Source of the DNA: Bacillota bacterium
GTDB taxonomy: Bacteria; Bacillota; UBA4882; UBA8346
Length of the DNA stretch: 29,283 bases
Assembly (NCBI GenBank): GCA_023402395.1
Contig: JAEYGI010000009.1
Location: forward strand, 1 to 29,283
Direction of reading: 5' to 3'
The notes beneath the pieces are model-generated. The model had not been told where the DNA came from and did no database searches. It saw nothing but the letters and a program-made list of their open reading frames with translations. Both the position numbers and the translations under genes were made by a program. The first letter of the stretch is position 1; each line of letters opens with the position of its first letter. Positions 7,776-15,387 of this stretch are shown here, one piece after another.

Positions 7776-8591
7776 CTATTTTACCTTAAACACCATTTGG
7801 GTCGGACTGACGAACTTCAAGGCCACCACCAGGCAGGCCATGGCGGTCAGAAAGTAGATTACGGCTAGAGCGTCGACGGCCTGCGTCGGCCGGGCGCCGG
7901 CCGCGTAGGCGTCAGCGTAAAGGGCAACGACGATCGTCTGCGAGCGGCCGCCGGCCACCAGATAGGTCAGCTCGAACATGGAGATGGTCTTAACAACCGA
8001 CAGGATCGCCGCGGTGAAGATGCCCGGGAGCGTCAGCGGCACCAAAATCTTAAAGAAAGTAGTTAACCGGTTCGCCCCCAGCATCTTGGCGGCGGACTCC
8101 AGATTGGTTCCGACCTGCTCAATGAATGGCGTCAGGATCAGGATCATGAACGGCACGATCGGCACCAGATTGGCCAGCACCACGCCGCTGACCTTGGTGG
8201 CCAGATGGAATTTGTACAATACGGTGGCCAGCGGTATCCCATAGGCCATCGGCGGTACGATCATCGGCAGCAGGAACAGCGACAGCAGCGCGCCCTTGAA
8301 TTTGAAATTGAACCGGGCCATGGCGTACGCCGCCGGATAGGCGATGAGCAGCGAGATCACGACCACCGCGATGGAAACCAGGAAGGTTACCCACAGCAGG
8401 TTGGGAATGTCGTGATCGGCCCAGACATATTTATACCATTCCGAGGTGAAGATTTTCGGAAGAACCCCGGAGTACCATCCTTTGCTGGCCGAGTTCAAAA
8501 TTACCGTCAGCAGAATGCCGCAGATATTGGCCAGATAGATGGCGATCGCCACCAGAAAAATAATTCCGGAGATGTTCAATTTCTTTTGCAT
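7776..8591 (-). CDS. ABC transporter permease (PotC/PhnV-like)
   Basis: This 271-residue inner-membrane protein forms one half of the import channel. About six transmembrane segments are visible (for example IIFLVAIAIYLANICGI, LLWVTFLVSIAVVVISLL and ALLSLFLLPMIVPP). The cytoplasmic loop that contacts the ATPase (EAA motif) is ESAAKMLGANRLTTFFKILVP, near residues 163-183. It starts at ATG 8591 after GGGGG and is the last gene of the binding protein-ATPase-permease-permease operon, 39 nt after the other permease. It is followed by a strong terminator. The class is that of spermidine/putrescine, iron and aminoethylphosphonate systems; the substrate cannot be read from the sequence. Confidence 0.88.
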   Translation of the reverse strand: MQKKLNISGIIFLVAIAIYLANICGILLTVILNSASKGWYSGVLPKIFTSEWYKYVWADHDIPNLLWVTFLVSIAVVVISLLIAYPAAYAMARFNFKFKGALLSLFLLPMIVPPMAYGIPLATVLYKFHLATKVSGVVLANLVPIVPFMILILTPFIEQVGTNLESAAKMLGANRLTTFFKILVPLTLPGIFTAAILSVVKTISMFELTYLVAGGRSQTIVVALYADAYAAGARPTQAVDALAVIYFLTAMACLVVALKFVSPTQMVFKVK

Positions 8592-8630
8592 GGCAATGCC
8601 CCCATTACAAGATCAGTGTCAAGCTCGCGG

Positions 8631-9497
8631 TCAACCCTTGCCGCCGACGATCGAGGCGCTCTTGAACGCCTTCTGCCGCCAGAAGAGCACCGCCATGATT
8701 ACCAACAGTTCAATAGCGGCCATAATCATCGAAATGGCCGAGCCCATGTTAAAATCAAATTTCTCGAACGCCCACTGGAAGGCGGCGATGGAGATCACCC
8801 GGGTCGGCCCGGACGGTTGCCCCAGCAACACCGCTGACGGGAAGACCGAGAAGGCCATTACAAAATTCAGGCAGAAGGCGATGGCGATGCCCGGCACCAG
8901 CAGCGGAAACAAAATCTTCCAGAATATCTGCCATTTGTTGGCGCCCAGCATCTTAGCGGCTTTCTCCAAGTCGGGGTTGATTCCGGAGATATAACCGAGC
9001 AGCATTAGAAAAGCAAAGGGAAATCCCTGAATAATTAAGGAAATCATCACCCCGAGATAGTTGTGGGTAAAATGGAACGGCTCCTTGACGATGCCCAGGG
9101 CCATCAGCGCCTGATTGAGCCAGCCGTTGGGGCCCATATAGGTGAGCATGCCTTGCGAAACGAGCACCGTTCCCAAGGTGATCGGGATGATCAGAAAGAA
9201 CGTGATCAGCTTTTCACCCTTGAGGCCATGGCGCATATAATAGGAGAACGGAATGGCGAGCAACACATTGAGCAGTGTCGCCGGGATCGCCAGCTTCAGC
9301 GTGATGCCGATGGTCCGGTATTCCCACTGGTCAGTGAAGAATTTCAGATAATTGGCAAGGGTGAATGAGCCGCCGGAATCGGTCAGGCTCAGGATCAAGC
9401 CATAAAGGAATGGATAGACGAACAGCAGAATGATAAAGACGATCGCCGGCAGCAAAATCAACAAGAGGGTGCGATCCCATTTGTTCTCGATATTCAT
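8631..9497 (-). CDS. ABC transporter permease (PotB/PhnU-like)
   Basis: This is a 288-residue membrane partner of the permease encoded just downstream. It opens MNIENKWDRTLLLILLPAIV with the first membrane helix near residues 9-30 and an extracytoplasmic loop, followed by further helices. The EAA loop LEKAAKMLGANKWQIFWKIL closely resembles that of its partner, as expected for a heterodimer. The start chosen is ATG 9497, preceded by GGAAGG and 5 nt after the ATPase stop. A longer frame reaching 9671 would run deep inside the ATPase gene and adds an arginine/proline-rich stretch without a ribosome site, so it was dropped. It imports the same unknown solute. Confidence 0.87.
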   Translation of the reverse strand: MNIENKWDRTLLLILLPAIVFIILLFVYPFLYGLILSLTDSGGSFTLANYLKFFTDQWEYRTIGITLKLAIPATLLNVLLAIPFSYYMRHGLKGEKLITFFLIIPITLGTVLVSQGMLTYMGPNGWLNQALMALGIVKEPFHFTHNYLGVMISLIIQGFPFAFLMLLGYISGINPDLEKAAKMLGANKWQIFWKILFPLLVPGIAIAFCLNFVMAFSVFPSAVLLGQPSGPTRVISIAAFQWAFEKFDFNMGSAISMIMAAIELLVIMAVLFWRQKAFKSASIVGGKG

Positions 9498-9502
9498 CGC
9501 CG

Positions 9503-10627
9503 TCAACCTTCCTTCGGAAAGACTAGGATTTTCTCGGGCGGGATCGATATTTGGATCCGCTCGCCGTGGCGGACCCGGTCGTTGGGACGCAGGTCGACCC
9601 GGATGCCGTTGTCGAAGGTTGCCGACACCTGACTGGTCTGGCCGAGATATTCGACCACGTCGGCCGAGCATTCAAGCTGGTTGGCGCCAGAAGTCCCCAG
9701 CGCGATATCGTCCGGCCGGATGGCGGTGACCACCGGCTGCTTGGCGGCGTAGGCAGCTTCCAAAGCCGCCCGGCGCGAAGCGGCGGTGATCCGTGAGGTC
9801 AATTTGAGGCCATTAACATCAATCCGCAGTTCCAGACCATCCCCGGCGGGCTGCAGTTGCTCGATGACTGCCGGCCACAGGTTGCGGAAACCCATGAAAT
9901 CGGCGACGAACAGATTGGCCGGTTGCGAATATATCTCTTCCGGCGAACCGATCTGCTGAATGACGCCGCTGCGCATTACCACGATCCGGTCGGAAAGCGC
10001 CAGGGCCTCCTGTTGATCGTGGGTGACGTAGATCGAGGTGATTTGCAGGCGATCGTGCAACGCTTTCAACTCATAGCGCATATCCACCCGGAGCTTGGCG
10101 TCGAGGTTGGAGAGGGGTTCGTCCAGCATCAGCAGGCGCGGTTCCATGACGATACAACGGGCGATGGCCACCCGCTGCTGTTCGCCGCCGGACATCTGGC
10201 CCGGAAATTTCTCTTCATACCCTTCGAGGTGGACCATTTTCAGGACATTGGCCACTTTTTCCTTGATAACGGATTTGTCCAGCTTCTTCAATTCCAATCC
10301 GAAGGCGATGTTGCCGAACACCGTCAGATGGGGAAACAGCGCATAGTTCTGGAAGACCATGCCGAATTCCCGTTTCTCCGCCGGCACGCTGTGAACCCCG
10401 TCATCAATGCACTCATCGTCAATATAGATTTCACCGCTGGTGATCGGGATCAGGCCGGCGATACAATTCAATGCCGTGGACTTGCCGCAGCCAGACGGCC
10501 CCAAAAACGTGACGAACTCCTTCTTCTCCAGGACCAATGAGAAATCGTTCAACGCCGTTTTGACGCCGAAGGACTTTTTGACATTTTTGACGGTAAACCG
10601 TTTAAAATCTCTCATTTGCATCACCAC
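9503..10627 (-). CDS. ABC transporter ATP-binding protein (PotA/UgpC-like)
   Basis: This 374-residue cytoplasmic ATPase powers the importer. The motifs are in order: Walker A GPSGCGKST (43-51), Q-loop FQNYALFPH (Q93), signature MSGGEQQR (145-152), Walker B LLMLDEP (D169, E170) and switch histidine VTHDQ (H203). The last 130 or so residues form a TOBE-like regulatory domain (AIRPDDIALG, then RPNDRVRHGERIQISI), as in PotA/CysA/UgpC proteins. Possible starts are GTG 10627, ATG 10621 and ATG 10615; none has a clear ribosome site. Together with the hairpin upstream at 10644-10673, this suggests lower expression than the binding protein. It is the second gene of a four-gene operon. Confidence 0.9.
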   Translation of the reverse strand: MVMQMRDFKRFTVKNVKKSFGVKTALNDFSLVLEKKEFVTFLGPSGCGKSTALNCIAGLIPITSGEIYIDDECIDDGVHSVPAEKREFGMVFQNYALFPHLTVFGNIAFGLELKKLDKSVIKEKVANVLKMVHLEGYEEKFPGQMSGGEQQRVAIARCIVMEPRLLMLDEPLSNLDAKLRVDMRYELKALHDRLQITSIYVTHDQQEALALSDRIVVMRSGVIQQIGSPEEIYSQPANLFVADFMGFRNLWPAVIEQLQPAGDGLELRIDVNGLKLTSRITAASRRAALEAAYAAKQPVVTAIRPDDIALGTSGANQLECSADVVEYLGQTSQVSATFDNGIRVDLRPNDRVRHGERIQISIPPEKILVFPKEG

Positions 10628-10643
10628 ATCATGTTTTTTAACG

Positions 10644-10673
10644 GGATCGGCGGCGTTGCGACGCCACCGATCC
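10644..10673 (-). promoter_or_regulatory. Intercistronic hairpin between binding-protein and ATPase genes
   Basis: Thirteen-base arms (10644-10656 and 10661-10673) pair with one C/A mismatch on the plus strand, which becomes a G-U pair in the minus-strand RNA, so the stem is unbroken in the operon transcript. No U-tract follows directly. A hairpin here would stabilise the 3' end of the binding-protein message or partly stop transcription. Confidence 0.7.
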
Positions 10674-10684
10674 TTTTTCTTCTC

Positions 10685-11845
10685 TTACTTCATCTTCGCG
10701 CCGACCATCTTATCCCACATATCGAACGCTTCCACCATTTGGCGGGCATCCAGCTGGGTGGTAGACGGCAGTTCCTTGACGGCTTTCTCGTATTCGGGAC
10801 GCATTGCGGCGCTTACCTTGTCGCGGCTTTCCTTCGGCGCCATATCGATGGTCACGCCCTGGATGGACGGGCCGGGATGGAAGTAACCGCTGTCGTAGTT
10901 GACGGCTTGCATATCCGGCTTCATCAGCCAGGCCATCAATTTCAGCGTGGCTTGCTTGCGCGGCTCATCCAAACCCTTCGGAATGGCCATGAAGTGGCAG
11001 TCCGTGATCCAGGTGGTGTTCTTCAGGAAAAACCCTTGATAGGTGGCGGGGATGGTGCCCAAAATCCGTTGGTTCATGTCCCAGCCGAGATGGCTGGCGA
11101 TTAGCCAGCGGGTTCCCTCGCCGAGTTCTTTGAAGGTAATCCCGGTGCCGGTCGGATAATAGTCGATATATTTATCGAGCTCTTGAAGGTATTTCCAGGT
11201 TTTTTCCCAGGTCTTCGGTTCTTTCGGATTCTTTTCCCCTAAGATATACGGCAGCCCTTGCAGGAAGGCGCGGCCGGGGCCGGAATTGGCCGGCCGGGCG
11301 TAGAAGAATTTGCCGGGGTTCGCTTTGGCCCACGCCAGCAACTCCTCGGGGGTGGTCGGGACGTTTTTCACTCGCTCCGGGTTGTAGGTGAACATCGGGC
11401 CGCCCGGGCAATACGCCTGAACGATGCCGTAGCCTTTGAAAAGGTCGTGGGCTTGCTTGGCGCCGGGGAGGTAATTCTTCTCCAGATTCGGGAAGTAGGA
11501 TTTGTATTTGGGCATGACCTGCTCAAACAGATTCATCTCCATGCCGGAGGCCAACCCGTCGAATCCGGTCAGCACCATAGTGGTGTCAACATTGCCCGCC
11601 ATTTGCTGGGCCTTGAGCTTGGCCGGCAGCTCCGGCGCGGTGGCTTTGATAAACTCAATGCTGGAGACCAGTTTGGGATTGGCGGCTTTAAACGCCTCGA
11701 TCGCGGCCTGGGACATTTGCAGATTTCCGGCCACATCGATAATGCTGAGTTTGACCGGTTTCGGCGCCGCGCTCAGGCAGACCGAAAAGAGACTAAAGAC
11801 CATTGCCACTGACAGAACCAGACACATCCATTGAAAACGTTTCAC
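10685..11845 (-). CDS. ABC transporter substrate-binding protein (PotD/PhnS-like class)
   Basis: This 386-residue exported protein captures the solute for the ATPase and permeases encoded downstream. The chosen start is GTG 11845, preceded by AAGGAGG at 11853-11859; a longer frame to 11902 would begin inside the 5' hairpin. A signal peptide follows (VKRFQWMCLVLSVAMVF...), probably cut after LSA; the cysteine near residue 24 does not make a good lipobox. The mature domain has the periplasmic-binding pattern KLSIIDVAGNLQMSQAAIEAFKAANP, then PGGPMFTYNPERVKNVPTTPEELLAW. Unusual length and sequence leave the ligand open: polyamine, metal, phosphonate and thiamine classes all share this operon layout. 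A two-component gene pair lies directly upstream and probably controls it. Confidence 0.85.
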   Translation of the reverse strand: MKRFQWMCLVLSVAMVFSLFSVCLSAAPKPVKLSIIDVAGNLQMSQAAIEAFKAANPKLVSSIEFIKATAPELPAKLKAQQMAGNVDTTMVLTGFDGLASGMEMNLFEQVMPKYKSYFPNLEKNYLPGAKQAHDLFKGYGIVQAYCPGGPMFTYNPERVKNVPTTPEELLAWAKANPGKFFYARPANSGPGRAFLQGLPYILGEKNPKEPKTWEKTWKYLQELDKYIDYYPTGTGITFKELGEGTRWLIASHLGWDMNQRILGTIPATYQGFFLKNTTWITDCHFMAIPKGLDEPRKQATLKLMAWLMKPDMQAVNYDSGYFHPGPSIQGVTIDMAPKESRDKVSAAMRPEYEKAVKELPSTTQLDARQMVEAFDMWDKMVGAKMK

Positions 11846-11870
11846 ACATACCCCTCCTTTTGGTATTCGA

Positions 11871-11915
11871 GAAGCTATCTTCGGCCCGGAAATTGCTTCC
11901 ATCCGATATAGCTTC
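11871..11915 (-). promoter_or_regulatory. Hairpin at the predicted mRNA 5' end of the ABC operon
   Basis: GAAGCTAT (minus strand 11915-11908) pairs with ATAGCTTC (11878-11871), with inner partial pairing (GGAAGCAATTTCC). The -10 box TATAAT ends at 11922, so transcription should start within a base or two of 11915, placing this stem at the extreme 5' end of the message. Confidence 0.5.
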
Positions 11916-11921
11916 CGTTAC

Positions 11922-11950
11922 ATTATATAAAAATACCAGGAGGGCCAAGC
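11922..11950 (-). promoter_or_regulatory. Candidate promoter of the ABC transporter operon
   Basis: A perfect TATAAT (minus strand 11927-11922) has only weak -35 matches (TTGGCC at 15-bp or GCTTGG at 17-bp spacing), as expected for an activator-dependent promoter. The gene directly upstream encodes an AraC-type response regulator. Confidence 0.5.
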
Positions 11951-11995
11951 TTTCCCCTCTATACAAAGTTGTCATTCATAGCACTATTTTGTATC

Positions 11996-12015
11996 CCAAA
12001 TGATACCAAATCGTA
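11996..12015. promoter_or_regulatory. Adjacent 10-bp direct repeats, candidate response-regulator site
   Basis: CCAAATGATA and CCAAATCGTA sit back to back, one helical turn apart, 46 bp upstream of the -35 region of the ABC operon. AraC-type double helix-turn-helix proteins bind such direct repeats. The region also reads as an imperfect palindrome (TTTGTATC...GATACCAAA, 11988-12010). Confidence 0.3.
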
Positions 12016-12064
12016 ATGAATTGTTAATCTGGAACATCCTCGGCGAAAATTCAACTTAGCTAGA

Positions 12065-13657
12065 CTACCGCAAAACCTGGGCCCGATACTCCGAAGGCGT
12101 CAGGCCGGTGCACTTTTTGAATACCCGCGCGAAGTAATTGGGATCCCGGTAGCCGACCCCGAAACAGGCGTCTTTCACTGTCTTGAGCGGATCGCCCAGG
12201 ATCGCCGTAGCGCTGCGGATCCGGATCCCGGTCAGATAATCGATGAAGTTCTGCCCCAATTCCTTTTTAAAGAGCTTGCTCAGATAAAAGGGGCTGATCT
12301 GAATGGCCTCGGCCACTTCCTCCAGGGAGAGCTCCCGGGTGTAATTGGCCTCCAGATAGGCAGTGGCCTTGGAAAGCAGGACATTGGCCCGGGACAGTTT
12401 GGCCCGGCTCAGCTCGGCGATGCGGGCGATCACGAAATTGCGGACCAACGAAGCCAGTTGGCGCCCGCTGGCCATATTCACCAGCTCGGTCCGGAGCGCT
12501 TCGTTGTCCGGCGGATTTTCCGAAAAACCGGAGTGGACCATGACCTCCCGGATCAGGATCAATAATAGTTCATAGGTGCGTTGCTTCAACGGTTCCAAGC
12601 CGGCGGTCCGGTTAGAAAGCCACTCGAAAATTTCGTCGGCCAGTTTGAGGGCCGGCTCCTCATTGCCTTGCAGAATGCTCTCCACCAGGAGCCGCTCTTT
12701 GTGAAACGGATACAGCGCGCCCCGGTTCTCCTTGGCGATGTCGGCGTAGCTGAGGACCGCCCCCGGCGTCGCATCGTAACTCAAGGTGAATTTGGCCTGC
12801 AGATAAGCGTCGTAAACCGTGCCGACATCCCGGCCCAGTTCGCTGATGCCGATGTTCAGGGTGACGCCGTGTTCGTCCAGCACCCGGTCCTTGACGGTGG
12901 AGAACAGATCGATCTCGGCCACGCGCGCGTCATACTCGGCCGGAAGCTCCGCAAACAGCAACAGCACAAAGACTTCGCGGCCGGCGGAGCCGGCCAGGAA
13001 CTCGGCGCCGGCCTCGGCCAGCGCGGCCCGGATCGTGGTCAAGATCGGTTTTTTCATGGCCGCCCGGCCCAATTCGGTCACATCGTCGCCACTGGCCGCG
13101 ATCGACAGGATCACAAACAGGAAGCCGGCCGGATAATGGTCGAGGATTTCGAAATATTCCCGCAACGACTGCTCGTCAATTCCGCCCAAGGCGATCATGA
13201 TTGGCAGCTCTTCCCGTAAATATTGGCTGACCTGGTTCAGTTTATGAAGCGTTTCTTCCTGGAGGCGGTCGCGGGCCCGGGTTCCGTCGATCCCCGCCAG
13301 CGCCTTCCGGATCACGGCCACGATGGTCTTGGCCGATGCCGGTTTGGTGACATACTCGTCGGCGCCAAGCGAGACCGCCTCTTGAGCATAATGAAACTCA
13401 TGATAGGCGGTGAGAAAGACGAACCGGCACTCCGGAAAAGCGGCCCGGATCCGGCCGGCCGCCTTCAAACCGTTCACGCCGGGCATCTTGATGTCAAAGA
13501 AGATCAGATCGGGCTGAAAAGCCAGGGCTTGCTCGATGGCTTCCCGGCCGTTGGCCGCCTCCCGGATCTCAAAATCCACTTCCAGATACTCGTTGACGAT
13601 ATGCCGGATCGCTTCCCGCTCCAACGCTTCGTCATCGGCAATCAGCAGCTTATACAT
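12065..13657 (-). CDS. Response regulator, YesN-type (receiver plus AraC helix-turn-helix)
   Basis: This 530-residue transcription factor is controlled by phosphorylation. The receiver domain (1-120) shows the acidic pocket (IADDE, D8/D9), phosphoacceptor D55 (LIFFDIKMPG), T83 (FLTAY) and K105 (VTKPAS). A long middle region of about 300 residues, usual for YesN proteins, leads to a double helix-turn-helix (about 430-530: LEEVAEAIQISPFYLSKLFK, then DPNYFARVFKKCTGLTPSEYR). ATG 13657 is 6 nt after GGAGG and overlaps the kinase stop codon by 8 bp, so the two are translationally coupled. The likely target is the ABC importer operon that begins 220 bp downstream. Confidence 0.9.
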   Translation of the reverse strand: MYKLLIADDEALEREAIRHIVNEYLEVDFEIREAANGREAIEQALAFQPDLIFFDIKMPGVNGLKAAGRIRAAFPECRFVFLTAYHEFHYAQEAVSLGADEYVTKPASAKTIVAVIRKALAGIDGTRARDRLQEETLHKLNQVSQYLREELPIMIALGGIDEQSLREYFEILDHYPAGFLFVILSIAASGDDVTELGRAAMKKPILTTIRAALAEAGAEFLAGSAGREVFVLLLFAELPAEYDARVAEIDLFSTVKDRVLDEHGVTLNIGISELGRDVGTVYDAYLQAKFTLSYDATPGAVLSYADIAKENRGALYPFHKERLLVESILQGNEEPALKLADEIFEWLSNRTAGLEPLKQRTYELLLILIREVMVHSGFSENPPDNEALRTELVNMASGRQLASLVRNFVIARIAELSRAKLSRANVLLSKATAYLEANYTRELSLEEVAEAIQISPFYLSKLFKKELGQNFIDYLTGIRIRSATAILGDPLKTVKDACFGVGYRDPNYFARVFKKCTGLTPSEYRAQVLR

Positions 13658-15140
13658 GGCGCGCCTCCGCTTCGAACGGGATCCGCAAAGTGATCACCGT
13701 TCCAAAATTGACCCGGCTCCGCAGCCGAAACGCTCCTTCATCCTTACTGTAGAGAACCACCCGCTCTTTGACGTTGCCCAGCCCAATCCCGGTGGTATGG
13801 CCGCGCTGATGCCCTTCGCCGCTCATAATCTGCGCCGCCTGCTCCGGCGGAATCCCGATCCCGTTGTCAATGACTTTGATCTCGACCGCCCCGGGTTTCT
13901 GGTAGACTTTGACCCGGACCTCTCCGCCGCTCTCTTTCGGTTCCAGGCCGTGGACAATGGCGTTTTCCACCAGCGGCTGAATGGTGAACCTGGGGATGGC
14001 GAGCCGCGCCGGATCACACTCACAGGCGAAGCTGAAACGGATCCGGTCGCCGAAACGGGTCTGCTGAATCGCGATATACTCCCGGACGATCGCCAGTTCC
14101 TCCCGGAGCAGGACCTCTTTGGGCGCTCCCCCGAGATTGTAGCGGAAAATGCGCGAGATCGACTCGATCAGCGCCGTGGTCTTGGGAGCCCGTTCGAATA
14201 GGGACAGCCGGGCGATGGTGTTCAAGGTGTTAAAGAGGAAATGGGGATTGATCTGGGATTGCAGCGCCAGGAAACGGGCTTCGTTCAATTGCTCGGCGAT
14301 CTTCAGGTTTTTCAGCTCCTCTTCGTGCAGCTTCCGTTCCAAATCGGATTTGAGGGTAATCTCCTGAATCATGCTTTCCACGCTCCGCGCCATTTTGTTA
14401 AAGGCGAAGGCCAGAATGTTGATATCCTCCGAGGCCGCCACTTCGACCGGGCCGGCGCTGAAATTGCCCTTGGCGATTTGCGCCGAAAAATCGGTCAGTT
14501 TCCGCAACGGCGCGGTCACGCTTCTGGAGAAAAACACCGCGAAGGCGATGCTGAAACCAATGATCCCGGCGATGCTCCAGAGATTGATCCGCCGCAGCAG
14601 CCGCACTCTCCGGGTCAATTGCTGCTGATGCCATTCGCCCTCGGTCAGCTTATCGTTGAGCAGCTGCTTGATATAGGTTTCCAGGTAGCCGGAGATCATT
14701 TTAAGCCGCACGAAGGCCCGGTTGAACTCCCCCGATCCCGGTTGGCCGTTCAACAGCCTGGCCGCTTCGCGATCATAGGCGACGAATCCGTTTTCAATCG
14801 CCTTGCTCCAAAGATACGTATCCATGGTGGCCGAATGATCGAGAATTTGAACCGCCCGTTGACAAGCCCGGCGGTTGGCGTCCCCGAACTGGATCAGCAA
14901 CTGGCTATCGCGGGTGGTCATATACTCCCCGAGCCAGCTCATGGCCTGGGTCAGGATCATCGACAACTCGTTGACCTCGGAATAATCCTTGAGCATCCGG
15001 TTATAGTCGGCCATGGCGGCATAGGCCTGATAAAAGAAGAACAGATTGACCAGGCTGGTCAGCACGATTAAAGCGGTCATAAAGATGATCAGCTTCGCCT
15101 TGATCGATAATTTGTTCAAAATACCATTAAGCCTCGGCAT
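13650..15140 (-). CDS. Sensor histidine kinase, YesM-type
   Basis: This is a 496-residue membrane kinase that should phosphorylate the response regulator encoded just downstream. Numbered from the chosen start, there is a transmembrane segment at about 15-37, an extracytoplasmic helical region of about 145 residues, a second membrane helix near 186-205, a HAMP linker (TAPLRKLTDFSAQIAKGNFS), the His_kinase phosphoacceptor SQINPHFLFNTLN (H300), and an ATPase domain with N-box VENAIVHGLEP, G1 DNGIGI and G2 TGIGLGNVKERV. The start is ATG 15140, 7 nt after GGGAG; a TTG start at 15158 is less likely. The neighbouring TRAP-type binding protein may be its extracytoplasmic ligand partner. Confidence 0.9.
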   Translation of the reverse strand: MPRLNGILNKLSIKAKLIIFMTALIVLTSLVNLFFFYQAYAAMADYNRMLKDYSEVNELSMILTQAMSWLGEYMTTRDSQLLIQFGDANRRACQRAVQILDHSATMDTYLWSKAIENGFVAYDREAARLLNGQPGSGEFNRAFVRLKMISGYLETYIKQLLNDKLTEGEWHQQQLTRRVRLLRRINLWSIAGIIGFSIAFAVFFSRSVTAPLRKLTDFSAQIAKGNFSAGPVEVAASEDINILAFAFNKMARSVESMIQEITLKSDLERKLHEEELKNLKIAEQLNEARFLALQSQINPHFLFNTLNTIARLSLFERAPKTTALIESISRIFRYNLGGAPKEVLLREELAIVREYIAIQQTRFGDRIRFSFACECDPARLAIPRFTIQPLVENAIVHGLEPKESGGEVRVKVYQKPGAVEIKVIDNGIGIPPEQAAQIMSGEGHQRGHTTGIGLGNVKERVVLYSKDEGAFRLRSRVNFGTVITLRIPFEAEARHV

Positions 15141-15186
15141 GGCAATCTCCCGTCGCAATTCATGGACTATTGGGGGAATTGGGTTC

Positions 15187-15345
15187 GTGGTTGTTGGTTT
15201 CTGTTTTCTAGTTCCTGGTTCCTGGTTCTTGGTTATTGGTTCCTGCTCTTGATTCGTGGTTTCTGGTTATTGGTTATTGCTGAATGCTGGCGATCAAGAT
15301 ACCGCGAACTAAGAACCAGGAACTAGAAACCAAGAACCAGGAACC
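15187..15345. repeat. Heptamer GGTTCYT repeats in two inverted arms
   Basis: Around 15187-15275 the plus strand reads successive 7-base units close to GGTTCCT or GGTTCTT; around 15307-15345 the reverse complement appears (AAGAACCAGGAACTAGAAACC and following). The block TTCTAGTTCCTGGTTC is present in both arms, so the segment can fold on itself. No open frame is present. It separates the TRAP binding-protein gene from the kinase gene. Confidence 0.75.
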
Positions 15346-15387
15346 GACCATTTGGTCCTTGCTTTCATATAGAAGCGGCTGGAACGG

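Noticed and set aside
9498..9671. 58-residue N-terminal extension of the PotB-like permease
   Set aside because: It lies within the ATPase gene in another frame, is arginine/proline-rich, and a good start with ribosome site exists at 9497.
11832..11845. CcpA cre-like site at the start of the ABC binding-protein gene
   Set aside because: TGAAACGTTTTCA on the minus strand is one base short of the 14-bp cre and is explained by the codons of the signal peptide start.
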